Source: Rhizobium sp. SL86
GTDB taxonomy: Bacteria; Pseudomonadota; Alphaproteobacteria; Rhizobiales; Rhizobiaceae
Length of the DNA stretch: 64,000 bases
Direction: 5' to 3'
NCBI RefSeq assembly: GCF_026672545.1
Contig: NZ_JAPPRJ010000002.1
Location: 757,001-821,000 of the forward strand
Positions 54,335 to 61,866 of this stretch are shown piece after piece (position 1 is the first letter of the stretch; each line of letters begins with the position of its first letter). The notes under the pieces were generated by a model, which had not been told where the DNA came from, did not search any database, and worked only from the letters and a program-made list of their open reading frames with translations. Both the position numbers and the translations under genes were made by a program.

Positions 54335-56214
54335 GGCTGCAACTCCCGCGCATCGACATTGCGGCGTGCCAGCACAAGATGTCCGCCGCCCAGATCGGCA
54401 TGGGTAAGATCACTTGCGTCTTCCGCGAGGAACTGGCGGGCCCATTCCTTTTTGGCAACCGAACTCGGCGTGCCGACCGCGGCGAAATCCAGCGGACGAT
54501 CAAGGTTTGGCACGGGCACGGCCGCCAGCAGCTTTTTCGTGTAGGGATGCACCGGTTGGCGCATGATCACGTCGCAGGGGGCAATCTCGACGATCCGGCC
54601 GGCATACATCACAGCAACGCGGTCGGCCATGTAGTTCACCACGGCGAGGTTGTGGGAAATGAAGAGATAGGTCAGCCCGAGATCCCGCTTCAGATCCTTC
54701 ATCAGGTTGAGGATCTGCGCCTGGATTGACACATCGAGCGCCGAGACGGGTTCGTCGCAGATCAGCAGGTTGGGGCTGAGCGCCAGCGCTCTGGCAATGC
54801 CGATCCTCTGGCGCTGGCCGCCGGAAAAGCTATGCGGGTAACGGGAAAGCGCGCTTTCCGGCAGACCGATCGCCCGCACCAGCCGGTTGACTGCATCCTG
54901 ACGGGCCTTGTTATCGCCGCGCCGGTGGATCTCCAGGGGCTCGGCGACGATGTTGCGAATCGTCATGCGCGGGGACAGCGAAGAGACCGGGTCCTGGAAC
55001 ACCATCTGGATGCGCTTGCGCAGCGTCTCGAGTTCCTCACCCTCCGCTTTCAGCACGTCGATCGGCCGATCTTCGCCAAGATAAGCGATTTCGCCCGCGT
55101 CGGCCGTCACGCCGCGCATCAGGATCTTGCTGAGGGTCGTCTTGCCGCAGCCGCTTTCGCCAACAAGACCCAGCGTCTCGCCGCGCATGATGTCGAAGCT
55201 GACATCGTTGACCGCCAGCATCGGCGGGGGCGGCGCGAGACCGAAACCGCCGCCACGCTTGGAGTGGAAGGATTTCACCACGTTGCGAACGCTCAGAAGA
55301 ACCGGGGACGCACCCGCGGTGACCTGGCATTTTTCCAGAAGCCCGGCGGTTTCGACACGGATTTCGCGAAGCGGCTTCAGCCGCTCGTCGCGTGCCATGC
55401 CGAAATCCGGGACGGCATTCATCAGGCCCTGCGTATAGGGATGGCTGGGATTGCGGAAAATCGCTTCGACCGGCCCGGCCTCCATCACCTCGCCGCGATA
55501 AACGACGACCACCTCGTCGGCCATGCTCGCCACCACGCCGAGATCATGGGTGATCAGCAGCATGGCCATGCCGAGTTTGGACTGCAGTTCGCGCAGAAGC
55601 TTCAGGATCTGCGCCTGGATGGTGACGTCGAGCGCGGTCGTCGGCTCGTCGGCGATCAGGAGCGACGGCTTGCAGATCAGCGCCATCGCGATCATCGCCC
55701 GCTGCCGCATGCCGCCGGAGAGTTCGAACGGATACATGTCGAAGGCGCGTGCCGGATCCGAAAAGCCGACGAGGCCAAGCATTTCCTCGCAGCGTTCTCT
55801 CCGTTCCTTCGGTGACAGCACCGAATGGATCTTCAGGCTTTCCTCGATCTGGTTGCCCACGGTGTGCATGGGCGAAAACGAGGTCATCGGCTCCTGGAAG
55901 ATCATGCCGATACGGTTGCCGCGAATGGCGCGGATCTTGCGGCTGTCCTTCGGCAGTTTCAGAAGATCGATCTGCTCGCCCGTCTCCGGATCGGTAAAGA
56001 CCGCGCTGCCCGCCACGCGGGCCACCTCGGATTCGATACCAATGACGGTGCGGCCAAGCACGGATTTTCCCGAACCGGATTCCCCCACCAGAGCCGTCAC
56101 CTTGCCGGGGCGCAAACGCATGCTGATGCCCCGGACGGCCCTGATCTCTCCACCCATCACCGGAAAGGAGACCGCAAGATCATCAACACGGAGCAGATCC
56201 GAGCGTTCAGTCAT
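54331..56214 (-). CDS. ABC importer 2 fused ATPase (two NBDs, YejF/OppDF-like)
   Basis: A 627-residue protein with two complete ATPase domains. The first (about 1-270) has [26 protein letters not shown] and [12 protein letters not shown]; the second (about 310-590) has GESGCGKTT, FSGGQRQRIGIARALAL and LLICDEPVSALD. Fusion of OppD- and OppF-like halves is known from YejF and GsiA. ATG 56214 (MTERSDLLRVDDLAVSF) is chosen; the frame to 56256 adds an arginine-rich leader. First gene of a probable seven-gene operon: ATPase, SBP, two permeases, three glycosyltransferases. Confidence 0.94.
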   Translation of the reverse strand: MTERSDLLRVDDLAVSFPVMGGEIRAVRGISMRLRPGKVTALVGESGSGKSVLGRTVIGIESEVARVAGSAVFTDPETGEQIDLLKLPKDSRKIRAIRGNRIGMIFQEPMTSFSPMHTVGNQIEESLKIHSVLSPKERRERCEEMLGLVGFSDPARAFDMYPFELSGGMRQRAMIAMALICKPSLLIADEPTTALDVTIQAQILKLLRELQSKLGMAMLLITHDLGVVASMADEVVVVYRGEVMEAGPVEAIFRNPSHPYTQGLMNAVPDFGMARDERLKPLREIRVETAGLLEKCQVTAGASPVLLSVRNVVKSFHSKRGGGFGLAPPPPMLAVNDVSFDIMRGETLGLVGESGCGKTTLSKILMRGVTADAGEIAYLGEDRPIDVLKAEGEELETLRKRIQMVFQDPVSSLSPRMTIRNIVAEPLEIHRRGDNKARQDAVNRLVRAIGLPESALSRYPHSFSGGQRQRIGIARALALSPNLLICDEPVSALDVSIQAQILNLMKDLKRDLGLTYLFISHNLAVVNYMADRVAVMYAGRIVEIAPCDVIMRQPVHPYTKKLLAAVPVPNLDRPLDFAAVGTPSSVAKKEWARQFLAEDASDLTHADLGGGHLVLARRNVDARELQP

Positions 56215-56486
56215 CAAATTATGTTCCCGAAGCCGCCCGGCATCCCGCCCAGGCAAGCCTGTCCCCAGTGTTTCTTAAGACCGTATCGCAGCGTCTTGCT
56301 CATGTCTATGATCAACGACTACATCACCGACCGGTCCACCAACGCATTGATCTGATTCAAGAACCCTATCCGGAAGATGACAATTCCTCAAAAATACAGG
56401 CAAAGCTTGTCAATTCATGCGCAATTGCAACATCAATCGGTCCAACAACCTCAAGGACGATCAATGAGACGGGAAGGACGACGTCG
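56215..56486. other. Divergent intergenic region, fused ATPase / GT32-type gene
   Basis: 272 bp that must contain promoters for the importer-glycosyltransferase operon (minus) and the GT32-type gene (plus). It is locally AT-richer around 56370-56460. I see no clear hexamers or inverted repeats and no copies of the LacI-type element. Confidence 0.4.
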
Positions 56487-57440
56487 ATGAACCGCCGGCA
56501 GAGCCTGTTGGAGATCCGTGCGGCGATCGCGGTCGGTGACCATGCGCTGGCGCGAGCAAAACTCGATGCCCTTTCGGCCGAAAAGGATCCTGATGACGAG
56601 CTCGGGCACACAACGCTGCTCGGTCTTCCGCGCAAGCTGCATTCTGCCTACCTGAAACTCGCCAAGGCCGAGAAGCGGACGCTGGAGCGCATGGGTCTGC
56701 AGCAGACCCTGGTACCGCCGCCCGATCTTCTGGCGCCCTTCGTTGCCTTTTCAAGTGACGAACGCCGCGCCATGAACGCGGCGAATCGTACGCCGGTGCC
56801 GCCGGTCCTGCACCAGATCTGGATCGGTAGCCTGCCGCTGCCACCCGGCATCGAAGCCTGGCGGGATCATGCAGGGCGGCACGGGCTGGAATACCGGCTG
56901 TGGCGCGAGGACGATCTGGCGGCGATCGGCGTCAACGACCATCCGACCTTTGCCCATATGCTGGCGGCCGGCGACTATCCGGGTGCCGTCGATATCGCCC
57001 GATATGTGGTGCTGGCAAGTGTGGGCGGCATCTACCTCGATTGCGACTGGTACCCCGCCCGCGACGACCTGAGTTTTGCCGACCTCCTGCCCCTCACAGG
57101 GCTCTCGGCGCTTGCCGAGGACATCCCGCGCGAGACGGGAATGGGCAGCCTGCTGCTGACGAACTCCTTCATCGCGACGCCTGCGAACCATCCGGTTTTC
57201 GACAGGCTGCTAACAATCCTGCCTGACGTGACGCGGCTGCTGCCGGATGGACCGGCCTGGTGGTCAACCGGACCGCTGATCATGACGCTGCTTTTCCGCG
57301 GCACGACATTCCACGTTCCGGACGCCCGGTTTGTTGCCGCCAACCTTGGCCGCCGCGCGCCCTTCACCGAGGTCGAACAGTCCCGAAAGAACGCTCGCGA
57401 TCAGGATCGCGGGCTGCTGATCGGCTGGAAGTCCTGGTAG
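56487..57440 (+). CDS. GT32-type glycosyltransferase with DxD motif
   Basis: A 317-residue transferase of the Och1/TcdA-like GT32 group. The core is PPVLHQIWIGSLPLPPG (105-121), DYPGAVDIARYVVLASVGG and IYLDCDWYP with the metal/nucleotide-sugar DxD at 185-187. The N-terminal ~90 residues are helical and not part of the fold. ATG 56487 is chosen from GGAAGG upstream; an extended frame to 56268 covers the promoter region and is rejected. The end approaches the deacetylase gene tail-to-tail, with 6 bp between stops. Probably adds a sugar to the cell-surface glycan built by this region. Confidence 0.82.
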   Translation: MNRRQSLLEIRAAIAVGDHALARAKLDALSAEKDPDDELGHTTLLGLPRKLHSAYLKLAKAEKRTLERMGLQQTLVPPPDLLAPFVAFSSDERRAMNAANRTPVPPVLHQIWIGSLPLPPGIEAWRDHAGRHGLEYRLWREDDLAAIGVNDHPTFAHMLAAGDYPGAVDIARYVVLASVGGIYLDCDWYPARDDLSFADLLPLTGLSALAEDIPRETGMGSLLLTNSFIATPANHPVFDRLLTILPDVTRLLPDGPAWWSTGPLIMTLLFRGTTFHVPDARFVAANLGRRAPFTEVEQSRKNARDQDRGLLIGWKSW

Positions 57441-57446
57441 CCGGCC

Positions 57447-58178
57447 TCAGGCGCCGAGCAGATCCGGTGCGCTTGCCCAGCGACAGGCGGGGTGAGCGGC
57501 CGTCAATGCAAAAAGCCGATCCAGAAAGGCCCAGGCCTGGTCGTCATGCACCAGATGGTGTGTCAACACGCCAATCGCGCGCACCGGCCGATCACTTTCG
57601 AGGTAGGACAAGATCTCGGCAAACAGATCCTCGGCGGGTCGCCCGCCGCGGGTCCCATGCCAGTCCATGATGTCGACATGGGTGTTGAGAACGCGAACCG
57701 CCGCCGGTTTCTCGCGCCCGAAGACGGACAGGCTGGTGAAACCAAGCGCCGGCAGCGCCTCAACGATCTCCGGCGCGATGCGGTTCCAGGGGGGCACCAG
57801 CATGGCAATGAACTGCGGCCCATACAGGGCTTGCAGCTTTGCAAAGCCTTGTCGCAACTCGCCGAGAACCTCCGCCATCGGTCGGTGAAGGCCGAGTTCC
57901 TGGTTCTTGGCGGGCGGTTCGGAATAGCTTCGATGCGACCAGCCATGCACGGCAATCGACACATGCGGCTCCGGTTGCAGATATTGCTTCAGAGGCTCGT
58001 CGGTGTTTTCCGGAATGACTGCGAGCGTCAGTGGCACGCCTGCATCCCGCGTCAGCGCCAGGAGGCGATCAAGCGCCGGCGTTGGGACAACGGCATCGTC
58101 GTCCCGCAACCAGAAGGTCGCCATCCTGCCCCCGTCCGCCCAGTGGTCAAGCAGAGCCATCAGCCGTGTTTCGCTCAT
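57447..58178 (-). CDS. NodB-like polysaccharide deacetylase
   Basis: A 243-residue carbohydrate-esterase-4-like protein. The metal/catalytic Asp segment is FWLRDDDAVV (about 22-31) and the zinc site HGWSH (about 77-81) fits the H-x3-H motif of NodB enzymes; FIAMLVPPWNRIAPE corresponds to motif 3 (RxPW in classical members, here VPPWNR). No signal peptide is present, so it acts in the cytoplasm, perhaps on a lipid-linked or nucleotide-linked N-acetyl sugar. ATG 58178 is taken because AAGGA lies 6 nt upstream; ATG 58184 overlaps the preceding stop. It is coupled to the GT4 gene. N-deacetylation fits with the UDP-sugar dehydrogenase nearby. Confidence 0.8.
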   Translation of the reverse strand: MSETRLMALLDHWADGGRMATFWLRDDDAVVPTPALDRLLALTRDAGVPLTLAVIPENTDEPLKQYLQPEPHVSIAVHGWSHRSYSEPPAKNQELGLHRPMAEVLGELRQGFAKLQALYGPQFIAMLVPPWNRIAPEIVEALPALGFTSLSVFGREKPAAVRVLNTHVDIMDWHGTRGGRPAEDLFAEILSYLESDRPVRAIGVLTHHLVHDDQAWAFLDRLFALTAAHPACRWASAPDLLGA

Positions 58179-58180
58179 CG

Positions 58181-59263
58181 TCATTCCTTCACAACCGAGC
58201 GCAATATCCGGTCGAGCGTTTCGCTCGCGCCATCCAGCGACCGCTCGAGCGTCACGAATTGCCGCGCCGCATTGGCATAGATCTGTCGCCGCGCCGGATC
58301 ACGCAGCAGCTGGCGGATCGCGTCCGCATAGATCATCGGATCGCCGGGCGCCGTCAGAAGACCGGTCCGCTCATGCAGCACCACTTCCGGCACGCCGGCA
58401 ACCGCCTCAGCGACGACGGGAAGCCGCGCCGCCTGGGCCTCAAGATAGGCAAGCCCATAGGCCTCGCCGTGGCCCGGCCAGACGTAGAGGCAGGCGGAGG
58501 ATAGAACGGCGCCGATCTCCGCGGACTTCAATTCTCCGTGCCAACGCAGGCGTTCCGCGGGAATTGTTGCAAAGAGGCGTTCGACAGCGGTCCGCTCCGG
58601 CCCATCGCCGACAAGGCTCAAGGTCCAGTCTTCGTCAAGAAGATACGACAGTGCCGCCGCCAGCGCCGTGTAACTGCTGAACTTGTCTCCGGGCCGCATC
58701 ATTGCGACCGTGACGAGATGTCCAGCTTCCGGCTGCGGTTTGGTGGCGAGGAACGGCGCTGCGTCGATGAATGGCGAAAGCCGCTCCAGGCGCGCCTCCG
58801 GCACGGCCTGTTGTAATCCGCGCCGATCCCGCTCGGTCAGGCAGAGATTGACCGCCGCCTGTTTTACGCCATCCCGCACCAGCGCCTGTGACTGGGCCCA
58901 GCCGCCGATGTTGCGCCGGTCGGAATAGGAGCATTCGGCCGTGACATAGGGAATGGCGAATGCGTTGCAGAGCAGCGGCCCCAGGCGATCCGGTGCCTTG
59001 TAATAGGGATGGTAACAGAACCAGAGATCCGGTGCGCCATTCCCCCGCCACTCCGCCGCAATCCGCTCCCGTTCCGCTGCCGCCTCCGTTTCCTGGTCGG
59101 CCGGCACGTCTGATGACGCGCTGTAGGCCCGCAACTGCGAGACGACCTCCACCACATGACCGGCCTGCCGCAAGGCGCGCAGCAGCTGCCGTGCCATCAA
59201 CCGATCCCCGGAGGGAACCGGGTGGTCGGGCGATTTCAGAGGGGCGTAAAAGGCGATCTTCAT
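58181..59263 (-). CDS. Glycosyltransferase family 4 (2)
   Basis: A 360-residue GT-B-fold transferase. It starts MKIAFYAPLKSPDHPVPSGD, a first-strand pattern of GT4 proteins, and has VTVAMMRPGDKFSSYTALAA, then LRWHGELKSAEIGAVLSSAC and the donor-site GHGEAYGLAYLEAQAARLPV (E-x7-E-like). ATG 59263 is chosen from family alignment; the frame to 59365 adds a Cys-rich tail. It is the first gene of a two-gene unit with the deacetylase and is divergent from the UDP-sugar dehydrogenase. Confidence 0.88.
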   Translation of the reverse strand: MKIAFYAPLKSPDHPVPSGDRLMARQLLRALRQAGHVVEVVSQLRAYSASSDVPADQETEAAAERERIAAEWRGNGAPDLWFCYHPYYKAPDRLGPLLCNAFAIPYVTAECSYSDRRNIGGWAQSQALVRDGVKQAAVNLCLTERDRRGLQQAVPEARLERLSPFIDAAPFLATKPQPEAGHLVTVAMMRPGDKFSSYTALAAALSYLLDEDWTLSLVGDGPERTAVERLFATIPAERLRWHGELKSAEIGAVLSSACLYVWPGHGEAYGLAYLEAQAARLPVVAEAVAGVPEVVLHERTGLLTAPGDPMIYADAIRQLLRDPARRQIYANAARQFVTLERSLDGASETLDRILRSVVKE

Positions 59264-59462
59264 GTCGCAGAGATAGGGCGAAGCGACGCACAGATTGCAA
59301 GAGCCACCCCTCGTTTTTCTTGCGGAGCAGGGTCGTCCTTCGCCCCGTTGGACTGCATCCGTCACGCCCTATCGAACAGCCGTGAAGCGGCGTGATCTTG
59401 ACAGTCGGGCCTCGGCCACTCAACTGAGCAACCGGAACAGATCGATCAAAGGTGATGTGCGC

Positions 59463-60806
59463 GTGGACCAGGAACACAACAAGCAGACGGAACTTCTGGC
59501 CGCCATTCAGACCAAAACCGCAAAAGCGGGCGTGATCGGGCTGGGTTATGTCGGCCTGCCCCTGGCGATGAGCATGTCGCGCGCCGGTTTTTCCGTGCTC
59601 GGCTTCGATATCGACCCGGACAAGATCACCGAGATCGACCGCCACAAGAGCTATATCGACGCGGTGTCGGATGCCGTGCTCGCCAAGGAACATGGCGAAG
59701 GACGCTTTGCCGCGACCTGCGATTTCGACCGGCTTGCCGAATGTGACGTGATTGCCATCTGCGTGCCCACCCCGTTGACGCGCTACCGCGATCCGGACCT
59801 CACCTATGTGGAAAACACCTGCCGGGACATCGCGCGTCGCTTGAGACCCGGCCAGTTGATCGTGCTCGAATCAACCACCTATCCCGGCACGACCGAAGAG
59901 GTGATGAAGCCGATCCTCGAAAAGACCGGACTGAAGGCGGGCAGGGATTTTTATCTCGGTTATTCGCCCGAACGCGAAGATCCGGGCAATCGCGATTTCG
60001 AAACCTCGACCATTCCCAAGGTGGTTGCTGGCGATGGCGAATTTGCTGCAGAACTGATGCGGGCCTTTTACGGCGCCGTCGTCAAAACCATTGTTCCGGT
60101 GTCCTGCACCCGCACGGCGGAAGCCGTGAAGCTGACGGAGAACATTTTCCGGGCGGTCAACATCGCTCTCGTCAACGAGTTGAAGCTCGTCTACGACGCG
60201 ATGGGCATCGACGTCTGGGAGGTGATCGACGCGGCCAAGACAAAACCCTTCGGCTACATGCCCTTTTATCCGGGGCCGGGCCTTGGCGGACACTGCATTC
60301 CGATCGATCCCTTTTACCTCACCTGGAAATCGCGCGAATTCGAGCAGCCGACCCGGTTCATCGAGCTTGCGGGCGAGATCAACACGGGCATGCCGCGCCA
60401 TGTGGTGGAAAAGCTCGCCGAAGCGCTCGATCGGCGTCTTGGCCGGGCGCTCAGTCGATCGAAGGTGCTGATCATCGGGCTCGCCTACAAGAAAAACGTG
60501 CCGGACATCCGCGAAAGCCCGTCGCTCCGGCTGATGGAACTGCTTCTGGAGCGCGGCGCCGATGTCTCCTATCATGATCCCTTCATTGCCGAGGTTCCGC
60601 GCACCCGCGAATACGGCCACCTCAAGGGACGCCGCTCCGTTGAGCTTTCGCCGGAAGCGCTGGCCGGCTTTGATGCTGTGGTAATTGCCACCGACCATGA
60701 CCGGATCGACTACGCGGCACTCGCCGAGGCATCGTCGCTGATCGTCGATACCCGCAACATATTTGCCCGTCGCGCCATCGTGTCGGACAAGGTCGTCAAG
60801 GCCTGA
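59463..60806 (+). CDS. UDP-sugar 6-dehydrogenase (WbpA/UDP-GlcNAc dehydrogenase-like)
   Basis: A 447-residue NAD-dependent enzyme that oxidises a UDP-hexose(NAc) to its uronic acid in two steps. The Rossmann motif is VIGLGYVGLPLAMSMSRAG (about 24-42) and the catalytic Cys278 lies in GPGLGGHCIPIDPFYLTWKS, the form found in WbpA/UDP-GlcNAc dehydrogenases rather than UDP-glucose dehydrogenases. The C-terminal AYKKNVPDIRESPSL completes the fold. GTG 59463 is preferred, with AAAGGTG about 8 nt upstream; GTG 59457 and a longer frame to 59295 are possible. It supplies a uronic-acid precursor for a surface glycan. Confidence 0.88.
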   Translation: MDQEHNKQTELLAAIQTKTAKAGVIGLGYVGLPLAMSMSRAGFSVLGFDIDPDKITEIDRHKSYIDAVSDAVLAKEHGEGRFAATCDFDRLAECDVIAICVPTPLTRYRDPDLTYVENTCRDIARRLRPGQLIVLESTTYPGTTEEVMKPILEKTGLKAGRDFYLGYSPEREDPGNRDFETSTIPKVVAGDGEFAAELMRAFYGAVVKTIVPVSCTRTAEAVKLTENIFRAVNIALVNELKLVYDAMGIDVWEVIDAAKTKPFGYMPFYPGPGLGGHCIPIDPFYLTWKSREFEQPTRFIELAGEINTGMPRHVVEKLAEALDRRLGRALSRSKVLIIGLAYKKNVPDIRESPSLRLMELLLERGADVSYHDPFIAEVPRTREYGHLKGRRSVELSPEALAGFDAVVIATDHDRIDYAALAEASSLIVDTRNIFARRAIVSDKVVKA

Positions 60807-60835
60807 GAAAAAACGGCCACGGCCAGGAGACGGAT

Positions 60836-61318
60836 GTGAGCAGACTGGACAGTTTTATCAACCGCATGAGCGCGCAGCGCGACATGCTGAACCACGTGCG
60901 CGACAATTGCGCCCTGCCCGATGGTGGCATGATCTTCGAGATCGGCCTCGGCAATGGCCGCACCTTCAGCCATCTGCGGGAGAACTTCCCGGACCGGCGC
61001 ATCGTCGCCTTCGACCGCAAGCTTGCATCACATGCCGCCGGCACGCCGGATCCGCAGGATTTTGTGGAGGGCGAGATCCGCGAGACCGGTCAGGCCTTTG
61101 TCGGCTCCAATGCAGCGCTCGTCCATGCCGATATCGGCACGGGTTATGACGACAAGGATGCGATGACGCTGACCTGGCTGCCACAGATGGTGGCCGGCAT
61201 GCTGGCCTCCGGCGGTTACGCCGTCAGCGGCCTGCCCCTCAGCCATCCGGATCTGGAAGAACTCCCGCGCCTGCCGACAGTGCAGGAAGGCCGCTATTTC
61301 CACTACCGTCGCCGGTAG
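60836..61318 (+). CDS. Small class I SAM-dependent methyltransferase-like protein
   Basis: A 160-residue protein starting at GTG 60836, 29 bp after the dehydrogenase. It has the SAM-binding motif I FEIGLGNGRTFSHL (about 34-47), an acidic end of strand 2 (IVAFDRK) and a motif-III-like GGYAVSGLPL. It is shorter than usual methyltransferases and lacks a separate substrate cap. It may methylate a sugar or lipid of the glycan; the substrate is unknown. Confidence 0.7.
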   Translation: MSRLDSFINRMSAQRDMLNHVRDNCALPDGGMIFEIGLGNGRTFSHLRENFPDRRIVAFDRKLASHAAGTPDPQDFVEGEIRETGQAFVGSNAALVHADIGTGYDDKDAMTLTWLPQMVAGMLASGGYAVSGLPLSHPDLEELPRLPTVQEGRYFHYRRR

Positions 61319-61364
61319 TGGAACGACAGCAGACATTTGCGGTCACAAAACTGTGGATAACCGA

Positions 61365-61841
61365 TCAGTGGGCCGGTTCGAGCAGGCCGACCGGCCGTTT
61401 TTCGACGCGGGCGGCCTGATCCCGCAGGGTTTCCGCCAGCGCACGGCTGACCTCGATTCCCATGCGCGGATTGTCGGCCATCACCTTCAGGAAACAGTCC
61501 TTGCCGATCCGCAGCGCTTCGACGTCGGTCACGGCTCGTGCATGGGCAAGCCGTGGCGCATCGCCCAGCAGGCACATCTCACCGATGATTGAATTGGAGG
61601 TCGCGGTTCCAACCACATTTTCGCCCGAAGGCGAGGTTACCGAGAGTTCCACGGTACCCTGGATGATCACATAGGCGCTGTCAGAGGCATCGCCACAGCG
61701 GAAGATGGTCTCGCCCGGATGATAACAGACCCTCGCGGAGGTAAACGCGAGGAGCTTCAGCTTGCACGGGTCGATCCTGCTGAAATAGGGGACCTGGCGA
61801 AGAAGCTGTACCTCGTCGTTCAGCAGCATGGCGTCTACCAT
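61365..61841 (-). CDS. Stand-alone cyclic-nucleotide-binding (Crp-like) domain protein
   Basis: A 158-residue protein holding only a Crp-type cyclic-nucleotide-binding beta-roll (about 18-135): YHPGETIFRCGDASDSAYVI, then the phosphate-binding cassette IIGEMCLLGDAPRLAHARAV with the key Glu and Arg kept, followed by a short C-helix. There is no DNA-binding HTH, so it is not a transcription factor. It lies 25 bp after the stop of the degenerate ABC protein on the same strand and is probably co-transcribed and a regulatory partner of it. The Ser/Thr after the cassette Arg is Leu, so ligand binding is not certain. Confidence 0.82.
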   Translation of the reverse strand: MVDAMLLNDEVQLLRQVPYFSRIDPCKLKLLAFTSARVCYHPGETIFRCGDASDSAYVIIQGTVELSVTSPSGENVVGTATSNSIIGEMCLLGDAPRLAHARAVTDVEALRIGKDCFLKVMADNPRMGIEVSRALAETLRDQAARVEKRPVGLLEPAH

Positions 61842-61866
61842 TCTTGTTGCGCTGGACGTTATTCAA

